A stretch of DNA of 64,000 nt from positions 3,220,001-3,284,000 of the forward strand of contig NZ_CP121662.1 in assembly GCF_029714285.1 (NCBI RefSeq), written 5' to 3'. The notes under the pieces were generated by a model. It ran no database searches. It was not told the DNA's origin and was given only the letters and a program-made list of their open reading frames with translations. Of the stretch, positions 26,548 to 35,256 are shown piece after piece. Both the position numbers and the translations under genes were made by a program. This stretch comes from Rhizobium sp. CB3090 (GTDB taxonomy: Bacteria > Pseudomonadota > Alphaproteobacteria > Rhizobiales > Rhizobiaceae). How positions within the stretch are numbered: the first letter of the stretch is position 1; the number at the start of each line of letters is the position of its first letter.

Positions 26548-27527
26548 GCCATTTCTCCCATCGTCAGGATGGCGCGCTCGACGACACGCGGCGCAAGCGC
26601 GATCTTGTAGTGATTGCCGCCATGATAGACGGCACCTTGGACGGCGAGCTGGCTGGCGCGCTTCACGGTGGCCGCATTCAGCCGCTGGCCCTTCAATGCG
26701 TTTTCGACGGCACGGGCGCGCCAGGGCTTGGTAGCGACACCACCAAGCGCCACCCGGATATCGCGAATCGTCCTGCCGTCAGCCTCCAGTTCGAGCCCGA
26801 CGGCAGCACTGGCCGCGGCGAACTCGTAGGATTGCCGGTCGCGCACCTTGAGATAGATCGAACGGCGTGCGGCGGCAGAGGCCGGAACGGTGATTGCCGT
26901 AATCATCTCGCCCGGTTCGATCGCATGTTCCCGCTCAGGCGTCGTTCCCGGCAATAGGAAGAAATCGTCGATCGCGACCTCTCGGGTGCCGAGATGCACG
27001 ACCGCATCAAAGGCCACCAGAGCCACCGCCAGATCACCGGGATTGGTCGCGATACAGGCATCGCTCGTGCCGAGAACGGCATGATTGCGCGTGACGCCGC
27101 CAATTGCCGTGCAGCCGGAACCGGGCGCGCGCTTGTTGCAGGCAGAGAAGGTCGCTGGATCGCGGAAATAGGGACAGCGCGTACGCTGCAGCAGATTGCC
27201 GCCGATCGTCGCCATGTTGCGGATCTGCGCAGAGGCCGCGAGCGACAGCGCCTGCGAAATGGCTGGGAACTGCGCCTTGATATTGGCATCGTCGGCGACC
27301 CGGCTCATCTTGGCGAGCGCACCGATCGTAACACCCTGATCGGTGAAAGAGATGGCATCAAGACCGGCAAGATGGCTGATATCCACCACCGTTTCGGGCT
27401 CGGCAACGCCACATTTGGCAAGATCGAGCAGCGTCGTGCCGCCGGCGAGCAGCATGGCGGCGGAAGAGGCAGCGGCTTGCCGGGCCTCATCGACAGAGCC
27501 GGCACGGAGATAGGAAAAGGCCTTCAT
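26544..27527 (-). CDS. Xanthine dehydrogenase family protein, FAD subunit with 4Fe-4S insert (PaoB-like)
   Basis: A 327-residue FAD-binding subunit starting MKAFSYLRAGSVDEARQAAA. FAD motifs are LLAGGTTLLDLAKCG and IRNMATIGGNLLQRT. Right after this, the stretch RCPYFRDPATFSACNKR...GSGC holds three cysteines of an extra 4Fe-4S cluster site. This insert is characteristic of PaoB-type subunits and is absent from ordinary xanthine dehydrogenases. It overlaps both neighbours by four bases, so the three subunits are translationally coupled. An upstream extension of 19 codons lies inside the 2Fe-2S gene. Confidence 0.9.
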   Translation of the reverse strand: MKAFSYLRAGSVDEARQAAASSAAMLLAGGTTLLDLAKCGVAEPETVVDISHLAGLDAISFTDQGVTIGALAKMSRVADDANIKAQFPAISQALSLAASAQIRNMATIGGNLLQRTRCPYFRDPATFSACNKRAPGSGCTAIGGVTRNHAVLGTSDACIATNPGDLAVALVAFDAVVHLGTREVAIDDFFLLPGTTPEREHAIEPGEMITAITVPASAAARRSIYLKVRDRQSYEFAAASAAVGLELEADGRTIRDIRVALGGVATKPWRARAVENALKGQRLNAATVKRASQLAVQGAVYHGGNHYKIALAPRVVERAILTMGEMA

Positions 27528-27991
27528 CGGGTGGCCTCCGCTGCTTCGCGTACGGCGGCGACGATATGCGGATAGGCGCCGCACCGACAGAGATTGCCGG
27601 CCATATATTCGCGGATTTCATCATCGGAGCCTGCATGGCCTTCGCGGATGCAGGCAACGGCCGACATGATCTGCCCCGGCGTGCAATAGCCGCATTGGAA
27701 AGCGTCATGCTCCAGAAAGGCCGCCTGGACCGGATGCAGATCGCCGTTTTCCGCCGCCAGCCCTTCGATCGTCGTGACCTTGCGGCCTTCGGCCTGGGCG
27801 GCCAGCATCAGACAGGAAAGCACACGTTCGCCGTCGACATGGACGGTGCAGGCGCCGCATTGGCCCTGGTCGCAGCCCTTCTTGGTGCCGGTCAGACTGA
27901 GATGCTCGCGAAGGGCATCGAGAAGCGTGACACGCGGATCGAACGAAAGCTCGTGCTCGTGTCCGTTGATATCGAGATGGACGGTAGTCAT
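27524..27991 (-). CDS. 2Fe-2S subunit of the molybdenum hydroxylase (PaoA-like)
   Basis: A 155-residue subunit with two 2Fe-2S clusters: the plant-type cluster in KGCDQGQCGACTVHVDGE and LSCL, and the second in FQCGYCTPGQIM and NLCRCGAYPHI. It starts MTTVHLDINGHEHELSFDP at 27991. Unlike E. coli PaoA there is no Tat leader, so this complex should be cytoplasmic. It is the first gene of the three-gene operon, divergent from a TetR gene with a strong palindrome between them. Confidence 0.92.
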   Translation of the reverse strand: MTTVHLDINGHEHELSFDPRVTLLDALREHLSLTGTKKGCDQGQCGACTVHVDGERVLSCLMLAAQAEGRKVTTIEGLAAENGDLHPVQAAFLEHDAFQCGYCTPGQIMSAVACIREGHAGSDDEIREYMAGNLCRCGAYPHIVAAVREAAEATR

Positions 27992-28295
27992 CAGCTCACT
28001 CCCTGTTCGGGTCATCATCTTTTGCAATCATCAGGATCTGCCGGCCATGACATCAGCTCTTGACGTCAGCCTGGCCGGCGCCAGGTAATCAGGCTACAGC
28101 GCTTTCGCCGGCGCTCGTGGCTCGTAGTGGGACGCCTGCAAGGGCCGCGCTTTCACCGTCTACGCTCCTCCGATCAGACGGCAATGGCATCTTGGCCCGT
28201 TATGCGATAACAATCCTCTGGTACTCCAGATTAAGCGGAGGCGCCTCCGTTTATTATCCTAGAGACTTGTCGGATATCGTCAAGTCGCAATCCGC
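27992..28295. promoter_or_regulatory. Divergent promoter region with a 14-bp perfect palindrome
   Basis: The 304-bp space between the molybdenum hydroxylase operon and the TetR gene contains CGGAGGCGCCTCCG at 28236-28249, flanked by AAG and TTT. It lies 47-60 bp before the TetR start, a good position for autorepression, and could also control the divergent operon. No gene is seen in the space. Confidence 0.6.
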
Positions 28296-28940
28296 ATGGA
28301 GCGAAAATTGGCTTCGAGGCCATCGTCAGAGCTGAAGGACGACACGCCGCCAGGCACCAAAACCCTACGCGCGGATGCGCGTCGCAATCGTGACAAGCTC
28401 ATCGAAGCCGCGGCGCAAGCCTTCGCCAGCCACGGCACCGCCGCCTCGCTCGAAGACATTGCCCGACGCGCCGGTGTCGGCGTCGGTACGCTCTACCGTC
28501 ATTTTCCGACCCGCGAACATCTGGTCGAAGTCGTCTATCGCCATGAGGTGGAAGTGCTCTGCAATGCGGCCGAAGAGCTTTCGCGTGAACATGCGCCGGA
28601 TCAGGCGCTGGAAGAATGGATGCACCGCTTCGTCGGCTATATTGCCACCAAGCGCGGCATGGCCGACAGCCTGCGCATCCTGCTCAACAGCAATTCCGAA
28701 CTCTTCGCCGACAGCTACGGCATGGTGCCGATCGCGCTCCGTGGCCTGATCGAACGGGCAGTGGCCGACGGCTCGATCCGCACCGATGTCGACAGCACCG
28801 ACGTGCTGCATGCCCTATCCGGAACCTATTCCATGCCCAATTCACCCGAGTGGCACGACCGCTCCCGCCGCCTCGTCCGCCTGCTGATGGATGGCCTGCG
28901 CTGGGGGGCGCCGAAAGCGCGGATGCCGCAGGGGACCTGA
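28296..28940 (+). CDS. TetR/AcrR family transcriptional regulator
   Basis: A 214-residue TetR-family repressor. After a charged N-terminal tail, residues about 28-75 hold the DNA-binding domain (LIEAAAQAFASHGTAASLED, ARRAGVGVGTLYRHFPTREH). The C-terminal ligand domain is of the common SACE_7040-like type with LRILLNSNSELFADSYGMVP. It is divergent from the PaoABC-like operon and has a strong palindrome in front of it, so it probably controls both. A ligand related to the enzyme's substrate is likely but unknown. Confidence 0.88.
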   Translation: MERKLASRPSSELKDDTPPGTKTLRADARRNRDKLIEAAAQAFASHGTAASLEDIARRAGVGVGTLYRHFPTREHLVEVVYRHEVEVLCNAAEELSREHAPDQALEEWMHRFVGYIATKRGMADSLRILLNSNSELFADSYGMVPIALRGLIERAVADGSIRTDVDSTDVLHALSGTYSMPNSPEWHDRSRRLVRLLMDGLRWGAPKARMPQGT

Positions 28941-29001
28941 TAATCGGCTGGATGCTTCCTATATGCTTTTGAACTGAGATCGTCAGGCGAGGAGAGCAAG
29001 A

Positions 29002-29379
29002 ATGTCCGAAAAGCCGATCAAAATCCCCGGACCTGATCATCCCATCACGATCGAGAACAAGCGTGCGCATGTCACCGTTTCGGCTGCCGGCAAGGTCATT
29101 GCCGATACACGTGACGCGCTGTCCCTGAAGGAAGCCTCCTATCCGGCGGTCATTTATGTGCCGCGCAAGGATGTCGATATGTCCGCGCTCCAGAGAACGG
29201 ACCATGCCACCTACTGTCCCTACAAGGGCGATTGCTCCTACTACAGCATCCCTGCCGGCGGCGAGCGTTCGGTGAACGCGGTCTGGACCTACGAATATCC
29301 CCACGCCTCCGTCAGCCAGATCAAGGATTACATGGCCTTCTACCCGGATCGGGTCGACGCTATAAGGGTCGATGCTTAA
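29002..29379 (+). CDS. DUF427 domain protein
   Basis: A 125-residue DUF427 (nucleotidyltransferase-like beta-barrel fold) protein. The conserved features are DALSLKEASYPAVIYVPRKDVDM, HATYCPYKGDCSYYSI, and the C-terminal FYPDRVDAIRV. The two cysteines in YCPYKGDCSY are a family hallmark. No biochemical role is established for the family. Its stop overlaps the stop of the convergent ABC-transporter ATPase gene by four bases, so the two transcripts run into each other. A ribosome site GAGGAGAG precedes the ATG. Confidence 0.85.
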   Translation: MSEKPIKIPGPDHPITIENKRAHVTVSAAGKVIADTRDALSLKEASYPAVIYVPRKDVDMSALQRTDHATYCPYKGDCSYYSIPAGGERSVNAVWTYEYPHASVSQIKDYMAFYPDRVDAIRVDA

Positions 29380-30446
29380 AGAGCCAGACCGCTTCCACTG
29401 TCGAAGACATAGACCTGATCGGCATTGACGTTGACCTTCAGTTGCTCGCCATAGCGAACCGGCGTCTCTCCGTCGACGACGGCGGTCACCTGCTCGCCGG
29501 CCAGATCGAACAGTACATGCGTCTGCGCACCAGTCGGTTCGACCAGCAAGGTCTGGCCACTGAGCGGTGAGCCGCTGCCCGTCAAGCTCAGATGTTCCGG
29601 TCGAAGGCCGATCTTCACGCTCTGGCCGGCCTTCACTTTGCGCTCGCCGGCGATGCGGATCGGCGTGCTGTCCTTCAGCCGCACGGCGGGGGCGCCCTCG
29701 ACGCCATCCACCACGCCATCGAGGAAATTCATGGCTGGCGAGCCGATGAAGCCGGCGACGAAGAGATTGGCCGGCTGGCGGTAAAGCTCGATCGGCGTGC
29801 CCTGCTGCTCGATCCGGCCCTGATTCAGCACGACGATGCGGTCCGCAAGCGTCATGGCTTCGATCTGGTCGTGGGTGACATAGATCGAGGTGGTCTGCAC
29901 CTTCTGATGCAGCGCCTTGATCTCCGAACGCATCTGCACGCGCAGCTTTGCATCGAGGTTCGACAAGGGTTCGTCGAACAGGAAGACGGCCGGATTGCGC
30001 ACCACGGCGCGGCCCATGGCGACACGCTGGCGCTGGCCGCCGGAAAGCTGCGCCGGCTTGCGGTCGAGCAGCTTGGTGAGGTCGAGCATGCGCGCCGCTT
30101 CGTTGACCCGCTGCTCGATCACCGGCTTGGTCTCGCCCGAGAGCTTCAGGTTAAAGCCCATGTTCTCGGCGACCGTCATATGCGGATAGAGCGCATAGGA
30201 CTGGAAGACCATGGCAATGTTGCGCTCGCGCGGCGTCATGGCGTTGACCACCTGCCCGCCGATCGACACATCGCCGTCCGTGATTTCCTCAAGCCCGGCG
30301 ATCATCCGCAGTAGCGTGGACTTGCCGCAGCCGGACGGGCCAACGAGCGCGATGAACTCACCGTCCTCGATCGAAAGCGAGATGTCGTGGATGACGGTCA
30401 GCGCCCCATAGGCTTTATGGATGTTATGTAGTTCGACGGATGCCAT
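29376..30446 (-). CDS. Sugar ABC transporter ATP-binding protein (UgpC/MsmK type)
   Basis: A 356-residue CUT1 ATPase: Walker A GPSGCGKST, Q-loop MVFQSYALYPHMTV, signature LSGGQRQRVAMGRA, Walker B VFLFDEPLSNLDAKLRV, H-loop YVTHDQIEAMTLA, then a C-terminal TOBE/regulatory domain. All catalytic motifs are intact. The ATG at 30446 has GGAG 9 bases upstream; the frame also has a TTG five codons earlier. It is the last gene of the operon: binding protein, two permeases, ATPase (33823 to 29376). Confidence 0.92.
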   Translation of the reverse strand: MASVELHNIHKAYGALTVIHDISLSIEDGEFIALVGPSGCGKSTLLRMIAGLEEITDGDVSIGGQVVNAMTPRERNIAMVFQSYALYPHMTVAENMGFNLKLSGETKPVIEQRVNEAARMLDLTKLLDRKPAQLSGGQRQRVAMGRAVVRNPAVFLFDEPLSNLDAKLRVQMRSEIKALHQKVQTTSIYVTHDQIEAMTLADRIVVLNQGRIEQQGTPIELYRQPANLFVAGFIGSPAMNFLDGVVDGVEGAPAVRLKDSTPIRIAGERKVKAGQSVKIGLRPEHLSLTGSGSPLSGQTLLVEPTGAQTHVLFDLAGEQVTAVVDGETPVRYGEQLKVNVNADQVYVFDSGSGLAL

Positions 30447-30467
30447 TTGTTTGTGCTCCAATAAGGC

Positions 30468-31316
30468 TCAGGATTTCACGGCGCCGGCGGTGAGGCCGGC
30501 AATGATGTGCTTCTGCGCCAGGAAGAAGACGATAATGGTGGGCAGGATGGTCAGCGTGATGAAGGCAAGTACCAGCTCCCATTCCGTGCCGAATTCGCCG
30601 CTATAGACCATCATGCCCAGCGGCCAGGGATAGATCGAATCCGAGTTCAGCATGATGAGTGGCAGGATGTAGCTGTTCCAACTGCCGACGAAGGAAATGA
30701 TGCTGACGGTCGCGATGATCGGTCGCGAGAGCGGCAGCGAGATATGCCAGAAGAAGCGGATATAGCCGCAACCATCGACGAAAGCCGCCTGGAACAATTC
30801 TTCCGGAAGGTTGCGAAAATAGTTTCTAAACAGAAGAATGCTCATGCCGAGGCCGAAAGCCACCTGCGGCAGCACCACTCCCCAATAGGTGTTCAGCAGG
30901 CCGAGATCGCGGATGCGGATGAAGAGCGGCAGGATCGCAGTCGCCGCCGGAAACATCAGGCCAATGAGGAAATAGTTCAGCAGGAAGTTCGAGCCAAAGA
31001 ATTTCACATGCGCGAAGGCGAAAGCCGCCATGGCCGAGACCGACAGCGTCAGGAACACGGTCAGCACAGCGATGATCAGCGAATTCATCATCTGTCGCCA
31101 ATAGCGGTCACCGAACAGGATGCCGGTATAATTCTCGAAATGCCACTCGGCCGGCAGGCCGAAGGGGTTGGTGCGGAGATCGCCTAGCGTCTTGAAGCCG
31201 CCGAGCGCGGTCGTCAGAAGCGGGATCAGCACGATGGCGGCGATGATGGTCAGCGACACGTAGAGATAGATCTTGGTGCCGGTGGTCATGCGAACGGATG
31301 AAGCCATATCAGTCAT
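30468..31316 (-). CDS. Sugar ABC transporter permease (MalG type)
   Basis: A 282-residue inner-membrane permease with six helices. The EAA loop that contacts the ATPase reads EELFQAAFVDGCGYIRFFWHISLPLSRP. It overlaps the upstream permease gene by eight bases (31309-31316), and the ATPase gene follows 21 bp downstream. It forms the translocation channel with the MalF-type partner. Substrate not predictable beyond a sugar or glycoside. Confidence 0.9.
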   Translation of the reverse strand: MTDMASSVRMTTGTKIYLYVSLTIIAAIVLIPLLTTALGGFKTLGDLRTNPFGLPAEWHFENYTGILFGDRYWRQMMNSLIIAVLTVFLTLSVSAMAAFAFAHVKFFGSNFLLNYFLIGLMFPAATAILPLFIRIRDLGLLNTYWGVVLPQVAFGLGMSILLFRNYFRNLPEELFQAAFVDGCGYIRFFWHISLPLSRPIIATVSIISFVGSWNSYILPLIMLNSDSIYPWPLGMMVYSGEFGTEWELVLAFITLTILPTIIVFFLAQKHIIAGLTAGAVKS

Positions 31317-32247
31317 TGCGCATAAATATCCGTTTGTAGCCGAAGGCGAGGGTGACGCAGATCACGAACAGCACGACGCCGACGGCGCTGCCGAGGCCGA
31401 CCTGCATGCGGGTGACGCCGAAATTATAAAGGAAGGTCACCATCGTCTGGGTCGAGTTGAACGGGCCGCCGCCGGTAAGCGGCATGATCATGTCGAAAAG
31501 CTGCAGCGATCCGACGACGGCGAAGAAGACGGAAAGACGTAGCGTCGAGCCCAAGAGTGGCAGCGTCACGTAGCGGAATTTCTGCCAGCCGGTGGCGCCG
31601 TCGATCTCGGCCGCCTCCAGCACGCTCTTGTCGAGCGACTGCATGCCGGCGATGAACAGCATCATGTGAAAGCCGAAATATTTCCACACGATCACGCCGA
31701 GCACGGCATACATCGCCAGATTTTTGTCGGCGAGCACGTAGGGCGTCGGGGTACCGATGAAATGCGCGATCGCGGCAAACAAGCCGTAATCACCGTCATA
31801 GACGAAACGCCAGATCAGGCCGGCCGCCACTTCGGCCAGCACGTAGGGCAAAAAGAAGATCAGCCGGAAGAGCACGACGCCGCGAATGCGGTGCGCCAGC
31901 ATCGTCGCCAGCCAGATAGCAAGCGGTACCTGGACTGCGATCGAAACCAGGATGATGAGCGCATTGTTCTTGAGCGACGTCAGGAAGGCGCCGTTCTTGA
32001 ACAACACCTGGAAATTGCGCAGGCCCACAAATTCGGTCGGTGGCCCGTAGCCGTTCCAGCGATAAAGGCTGTACCAGGCCGCTTCCCCCATCGGCAGGAT
32101 GACGAAGATGGTGAAGAGCAGCAGCGCCGGCGGCAGGAACAGCAGGATGACGGGCAAGCGGCCGCGCGCAGCCGGCGATTTTCGTTTCGCAGCAGACCTC
32201 GCTCTTGCGATGGAAGGCATGGCGGTCGTGGCGCTGACATCGGTCAT
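31309..32247 (-). CDS. Sugar ABC transporter permease (MalF type)
   Basis: A 312-residue permease with a hydrophilic basic N-terminal tail (residues 1-30, rich in Arg/Lys/Ala) and six membrane helices. The EAA loop reads SVLEAAEIDGATGWQKFRYVTLPLLGSTLR. It is separated from the binding-protein gene by 274 bp holding a mosaic repeat. The repeat may set the level of the downstream genes relative to the binding protein. Confidence 0.9.
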   Translation of the reverse strand: MTDVSATTAMPSIARARSAAKRKSPAARGRLPVILLFLPPALLLFTIFVILPMGEAAWYSLYRWNGYGPPTEFVGLRNFQVLFKNGAFLTSLKNNALIILVSIAVQVPLAIWLATMLAHRIRGVVLFRLIFFLPYVLAEVAAGLIWRFVYDGDYGLFAAIAHFIGTPTPYVLADKNLAMYAVLGVIVWKYFGFHMMLFIAGMQSLDKSVLEAAEIDGATGWQKFRYVTLPLLGSTLRLSVFFAVVGSLQLFDMIMPLTGGGPFNSTQTMVTFLYNFGVTRMQVGLGSAVGVVLFVICVTLAFGYKRIFMRND

Positions 32248-32363
32248 TGATGATCCTGACCCCTGAGGTTCCAGGGAAGCATGTCGTCTTTGGAATGGCG
32301 AGCCGGTTTCGGAGCTGGCTCACCCGGTCAATTGTCTCGCCAAATTGGCGAAAGGCACGTTTC

Positions 32364-32511
32364 ACCTTCGCCCCGCCGGGGAGAAGGATGCCCGAAGGGC
32401 AGGTTGAGGGGGCATTGCACCGTAAGGGTTGCACAGGACACCCCTCATCCGTCTCTCACGATTTCGCGACGCTCAATCGTTCGATTCACCTTCTCCCCGT
32501 CGGCGCGAAGG
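32364..32511. repeat. Rhizobium intergenic mosaic-type element inside the sugar ABC operon
   Basis: A 148-bp element bounded by two palindromic blocks: CCTTCGCCCCG-CCGGGGAGAAGG at 32364-32386 and a CCTTCTCCCC...GCGCGAAGG block at 32489-32511. The middle has GGGGGCATTGCACCGTAAGG. The same middle and end blocks occur in opposite orientation at 53785-53931, at nearly identical length. No gene is present in 32248-32521. It lies between the binding-protein gene and the permease genes. Confidence 0.75.
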
Positions 32512-32521
32512 GGTTTAAACG

Positions 32522-33823
32522 TCAGAACTGATCCTGTTCGAAGGCGTCCTGGACCTGCTGCGCGCCATCCTTTGGCGAAATCTGGCCGGAGACGATGCCG
32601 ACAGCCACATCGTTGACGACGCGGCCGACCGAGGGGCCGAGATCCTGGTCGAAGAAGTTCTGATGCCAGGTGGAATGCGCGAGCTGGTCGGCCGCTTCGT
32701 GCATCAGCGGCCCCTTGACGCCGTCTTCTGCGCCGACGGCGACCGGGATGATCATGCCGGCCTGCGCCATGGTGCGCTCGTTTTCGGCATTGGTCAGATA
32801 GGCGAGGAAATCAAGCGCCTCGGGCGGAGCCTTCTTGGTGACGGCCCAGCCGTTCAGGCCACCGAGCGTATCGGTCGGAAGACCGGCACCGCCAGTCACG
32901 GCCGGGAAGGCGAAGCGACCGATATTATCGTCCGCCAGACCCTTGCCGTCGCCGGAATTGGTGCGTTGGTTGGCAACCGTATTTTCGAAGCCGAGGATCA
33001 TCGCAGCCTTGCCGTCGCCAAAGACGCCGAGAGCCTGCGGCCAGGTCGTGCCGAGATAGCCGGGCTGGAAGGGTTCGAGCTTGCCGAGTTCGGCAAGCTG
33101 TTCGCCGGCCTTGATGATCGCCGGATCGTTGAAGCCGTTGCCCTTACCGGTTTTGGCGTCGTTGAACACCTGCTGGCCGCCGTCGCGCATCACCAGATAG
33201 CTCCAGTAGAAATGGATCGGCCACTTCTCGCCGCCACCGCCGGCGATCGGCGCGATACCCGCAGCCTTGAGCTTCTTGACGGCGGCCAGATAATCGTCCC
33301 AGGTCTTGATAGCATTGGCATCGACGCCGGCCTTGGCGAACAGCGCCTTGTTGTAGAAGAAGGAAACCGTGCCGAGCTTATAGGGTACGGCGCTGATCTT
33401 GCCGTCGAACGTCAGGCCTTTCACCGCCGCGGGATTGTAGCTCTTCACCCAGGCGCCATCCTTGGCGTTCATCGCCGCAGTCAGATCCATCAGCGTGCCG
33501 GTCGCCTGCTGCTGCTTCAGCACGCCGCCGCCCCAGCTAAAGAAGAAATCGGGCGCGTCCTTCGATTGCAGCAGCGTCGGCAGTTTGGCCTTGAAGGCCT
33601 CGTTGGCGAGGAACTGCATCTCGATCTTGGTGCCGGGATGCTTGGCCTCGTACTGATCCGCGATCTTGCGCCAGACGGCGACATAGTTCGGATCGGTTTC
33701 CAGATGCAGCCATTTGACGACGGTATCGGCGGCAGCGGTCGACGCACCCGCCAGAATCGTCAGCCCGGTCGTTGCGGCAATCGCGGCGATGCGAAGGGCC
33801 TTGGCCCCACGTAGATGGATCAT
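32522..33823 (-). CDS. Sugar ABC transporter substrate-binding protein
   Basis: A 433-residue CUT1-type extracellular binding protein. A Sec signal peptide spans about residues 1-32 (cleavage near ASTAAADTVV). The mature protein starts VVKWLHLETDPNYVAVWRKI and has family features such as KLPTLLQSKDAPDFFFSWGGG and NAENERTMAQAGMIIPV. It is the first gene of the operon, divergent from a ROK regulator, so the ligand may also be the ROK effector or a related sugar. Promoter TTGACA at 33903-33908 (complement). Confidence 0.92.
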   Translation of the reverse strand: MIHLRGAKALRIAAIAATTGLTILAGASTAAADTVVKWLHLETDPNYVAVWRKIADQYEAKHPGTKIEMQFLANEAFKAKLPTLLQSKDAPDFFFSWGGGVLKQQQATGTLMDLTAAMNAKDGAWVKSYNPAAVKGLTFDGKISAVPYKLGTVSFFYNKALFAKAGVDANAIKTWDDYLAAVKKLKAAGIAPIAGGGGEKWPIHFYWSYLVMRDGGQQVFNDAKTGKGNGFNDPAIIKAGEQLAELGKLEPFQPGYLGTTWPQALGVFGDGKAAMILGFENTVANQRTNSGDGKGLADDNIGRFAFPAVTGGAGLPTDTLGGLNGWAVTKKAPPEALDFLAYLTNAENERTMAQAGMIIPVAVGAEDGVKGPLMHEAADQLAHSTWHQNFFDQDLGPSVGRVVNDVAVGIVSGQISPKDGAQQVQDAFEQDQF

Positions 33824-34043
33824 GATTTTCTCCTCCCAAGGGAACCAAGAGCCTCAATATTTTTTCCCTTATGCGGAATAATTCAGCGGAGCTTTGCTGA
33901 AATGTCAACCACCATCCCTAAATTTTTGCCGCATCGCCTGCAAAACGGCTTGACATTGGGCGACGACCATAGGCTATTTAATTCGTATTCCGTCAAAAAT
34001 ATCAGGCCGTAGCCGAGCGGGTCCATCATTCGGCGCCATTCTC
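33824..34043. promoter_or_regulatory. Divergent promoter region, sugar-binding protein / ROK regulator
   Basis: Two outward promoters can be seen: TTGACA on the minus strand (33903-33908), followed 17 bases later by TGAATT, and TTGACA on the plus strand (33950-33955), followed by a GCTATT-like -10. Right after each -10 comes a related AT-rich box: AATTATTCCGCATAA (minus strand) and AATTCGTATTCCGTCAAAA (plus strand). The shared ATTCCG core suggests two sites for one regulator, probably the ROK protein. Confidence 0.5.
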
Positions 34044-35246
34044 ATGAAAACAGCAGATCCCGAGCTTATGCGGGCGATAAACCGCTTCAATGTGCTGGAT
34101 ACGATCCGGCGGGCAGGCTCCATCGCACGTATCGAAATCAGCGACCGCACCCAGCTTTCGACCACGACAGTCTCGGCAATCACCGCGTCATTGCTGGATG
34201 ACGGGCTGATCCTGGCGCGCACCGAAGGCGACCTGCGCGAGGCGGCCGCCCGAGGCCGGCCCCGCGTCATGCTGGAACTCAATCCGGATGCCGCGCGCGT
34301 CGTCGGCGCGAAAATTGCCGCCAACCGCATGGTCTTCGTCGTGACAGACTTCCGCGGCGAGGTTCTTTCCACGCTGACGCTGGCGCTCCGCGTCGACCGG
34401 CAGCCGATCGGCGTCATTGCCGATCTCATCGAAGATGGCGTGCGCCGCTGCGTCGTCGACGCCAATCTGGCTCTGGACGAGATCGATTCCGTCTGTCTCG
34501 GCCTGCCCGGCGTCGTCGAGCACCGCACCGGCCACGTCCGCACCAGCCCGATCTTTCGCGAAACCGGCGTCGATTTCGCCAAGGAAATGTCGGAACGCCT
34601 GGGTGTGACCACCATCGTCGAGAGTGATGCGCATGCCATCACCCTGGCGCATCACTGGTTCGGCAAGGCGAGAGACCTGGACGACATGGTGCTCGTGTCG
34701 CTGGAACAGACGCTGGGGCTTGGCGTGCTGCATGGCGGCCAACTCTTTCGCGGCGCCGGCGGCCTTAGCCACAATCTCGGCGATCTCGTGCTCGGCATGG
34801 GGCCGCAGGGCACCATCAGATTGGCAAGCCTTGCCGGCGAAAGCGCTATCCTTGGCGATCAGCCGAGCGGCCGTTTTGCCGAAGCCATCCGCCTCGGCCG
34901 GGGAATGGCGCATGCCAAGACGCTGATCGACGCCGACGACAACACGCTGATCAGCGCGGCAATCCGCGCCGGCGAGGCCTGCGGCATGGCTCTCGCCAAT
35001 ATCGTCACGCTGTTTGCCCCGCCGCGCGTCATCCTGGTCGGTTCGAGCCTGGCGCTCGGTCAGCCCTTCCTCGACAGGCTGCGGGAAGCCTATTCGCTGG
35101 CGATCCCGCCATCGATCAAGGGCGTGACCGAACTCGTTTTCGACCAGTCGACCGACGAGACCTGGGCGCAGGGCGCTGCGGTCGTGGCGCTGCGGGAACT
35201 CTACGAATCGCCCTGGGGAACGACGGGACCGGCACCGGCCCTTTGA
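34044..35246 (+). CDS. ROK family transcriptional regulator, atypical ligand site
   Basis: A 400-residue ROK-family (NagC/Mlc/XylR-like) repressor: an N-terminal winged helix (FNVLDTIRRAGSIARIEISD, SDRTQLSTTTVSAITASLLD), then two actin-like ROK domains with GAKIAANRMVFVVTDFRGEV and IDSVCLGLPGVV. It is odd in two ways. The usual GE(I/L)GH sugar/zinc motif reads SHNLGDLVLG, and the CxCGxxGC zinc cluster is missing altogether. Ligand recognition must therefore differ from glucose or N-acetylglucosamine regulators. It is divergent from the sugar ABC operon and upstream of a Gfo/Idh-ThuA pair. Confidence 0.85.
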   Translation: MKTADPELMRAINRFNVLDTIRRAGSIARIEISDRTQLSTTTVSAITASLLDDGLILARTEGDLREAAARGRPRVMLELNPDAARVVGAKIAANRMVFVVTDFRGEVLSTLTLALRVDRQPIGVIADLIEDGVRRCVVDANLALDEIDSVCLGLPGVVEHRTGHVRTSPIFRETGVDFAKEMSERLGVTTIVESDAHAITLAHHWFGKARDLDDMVLVSLEQTLGLGVLHGGQLFRGAGGLSHNLGDLVLGMGPQGTIRLASLAGESAILGDQPSGRFAEAIRLGRGMAHAKTLIDADDNTLISAAIRAGEACGMALANIVTLFAPPRVILVGSSLALGQPFLDRLREAYSLAIPPSIKGVTELVFDQSTDETWAQGAAVVALRELYESPWGTTGPAPAL

Positions 35247-35256
35247 TCTCCGGAGC

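Noticed and set aside
24151..26610. 819-codon plus-strand open frame
   Set aside because: Antisense shadow of the molybdenum subunit gene; no domain, and composition typical of reverse-strand frames.
29376..33823. Identity of the ABC operon with thuEFGK (trehalose uptake)
   Set aside because: Regulator type and gene order differ and binding-protein sequence alone does not establish the sugar, so no gene symbols were given.
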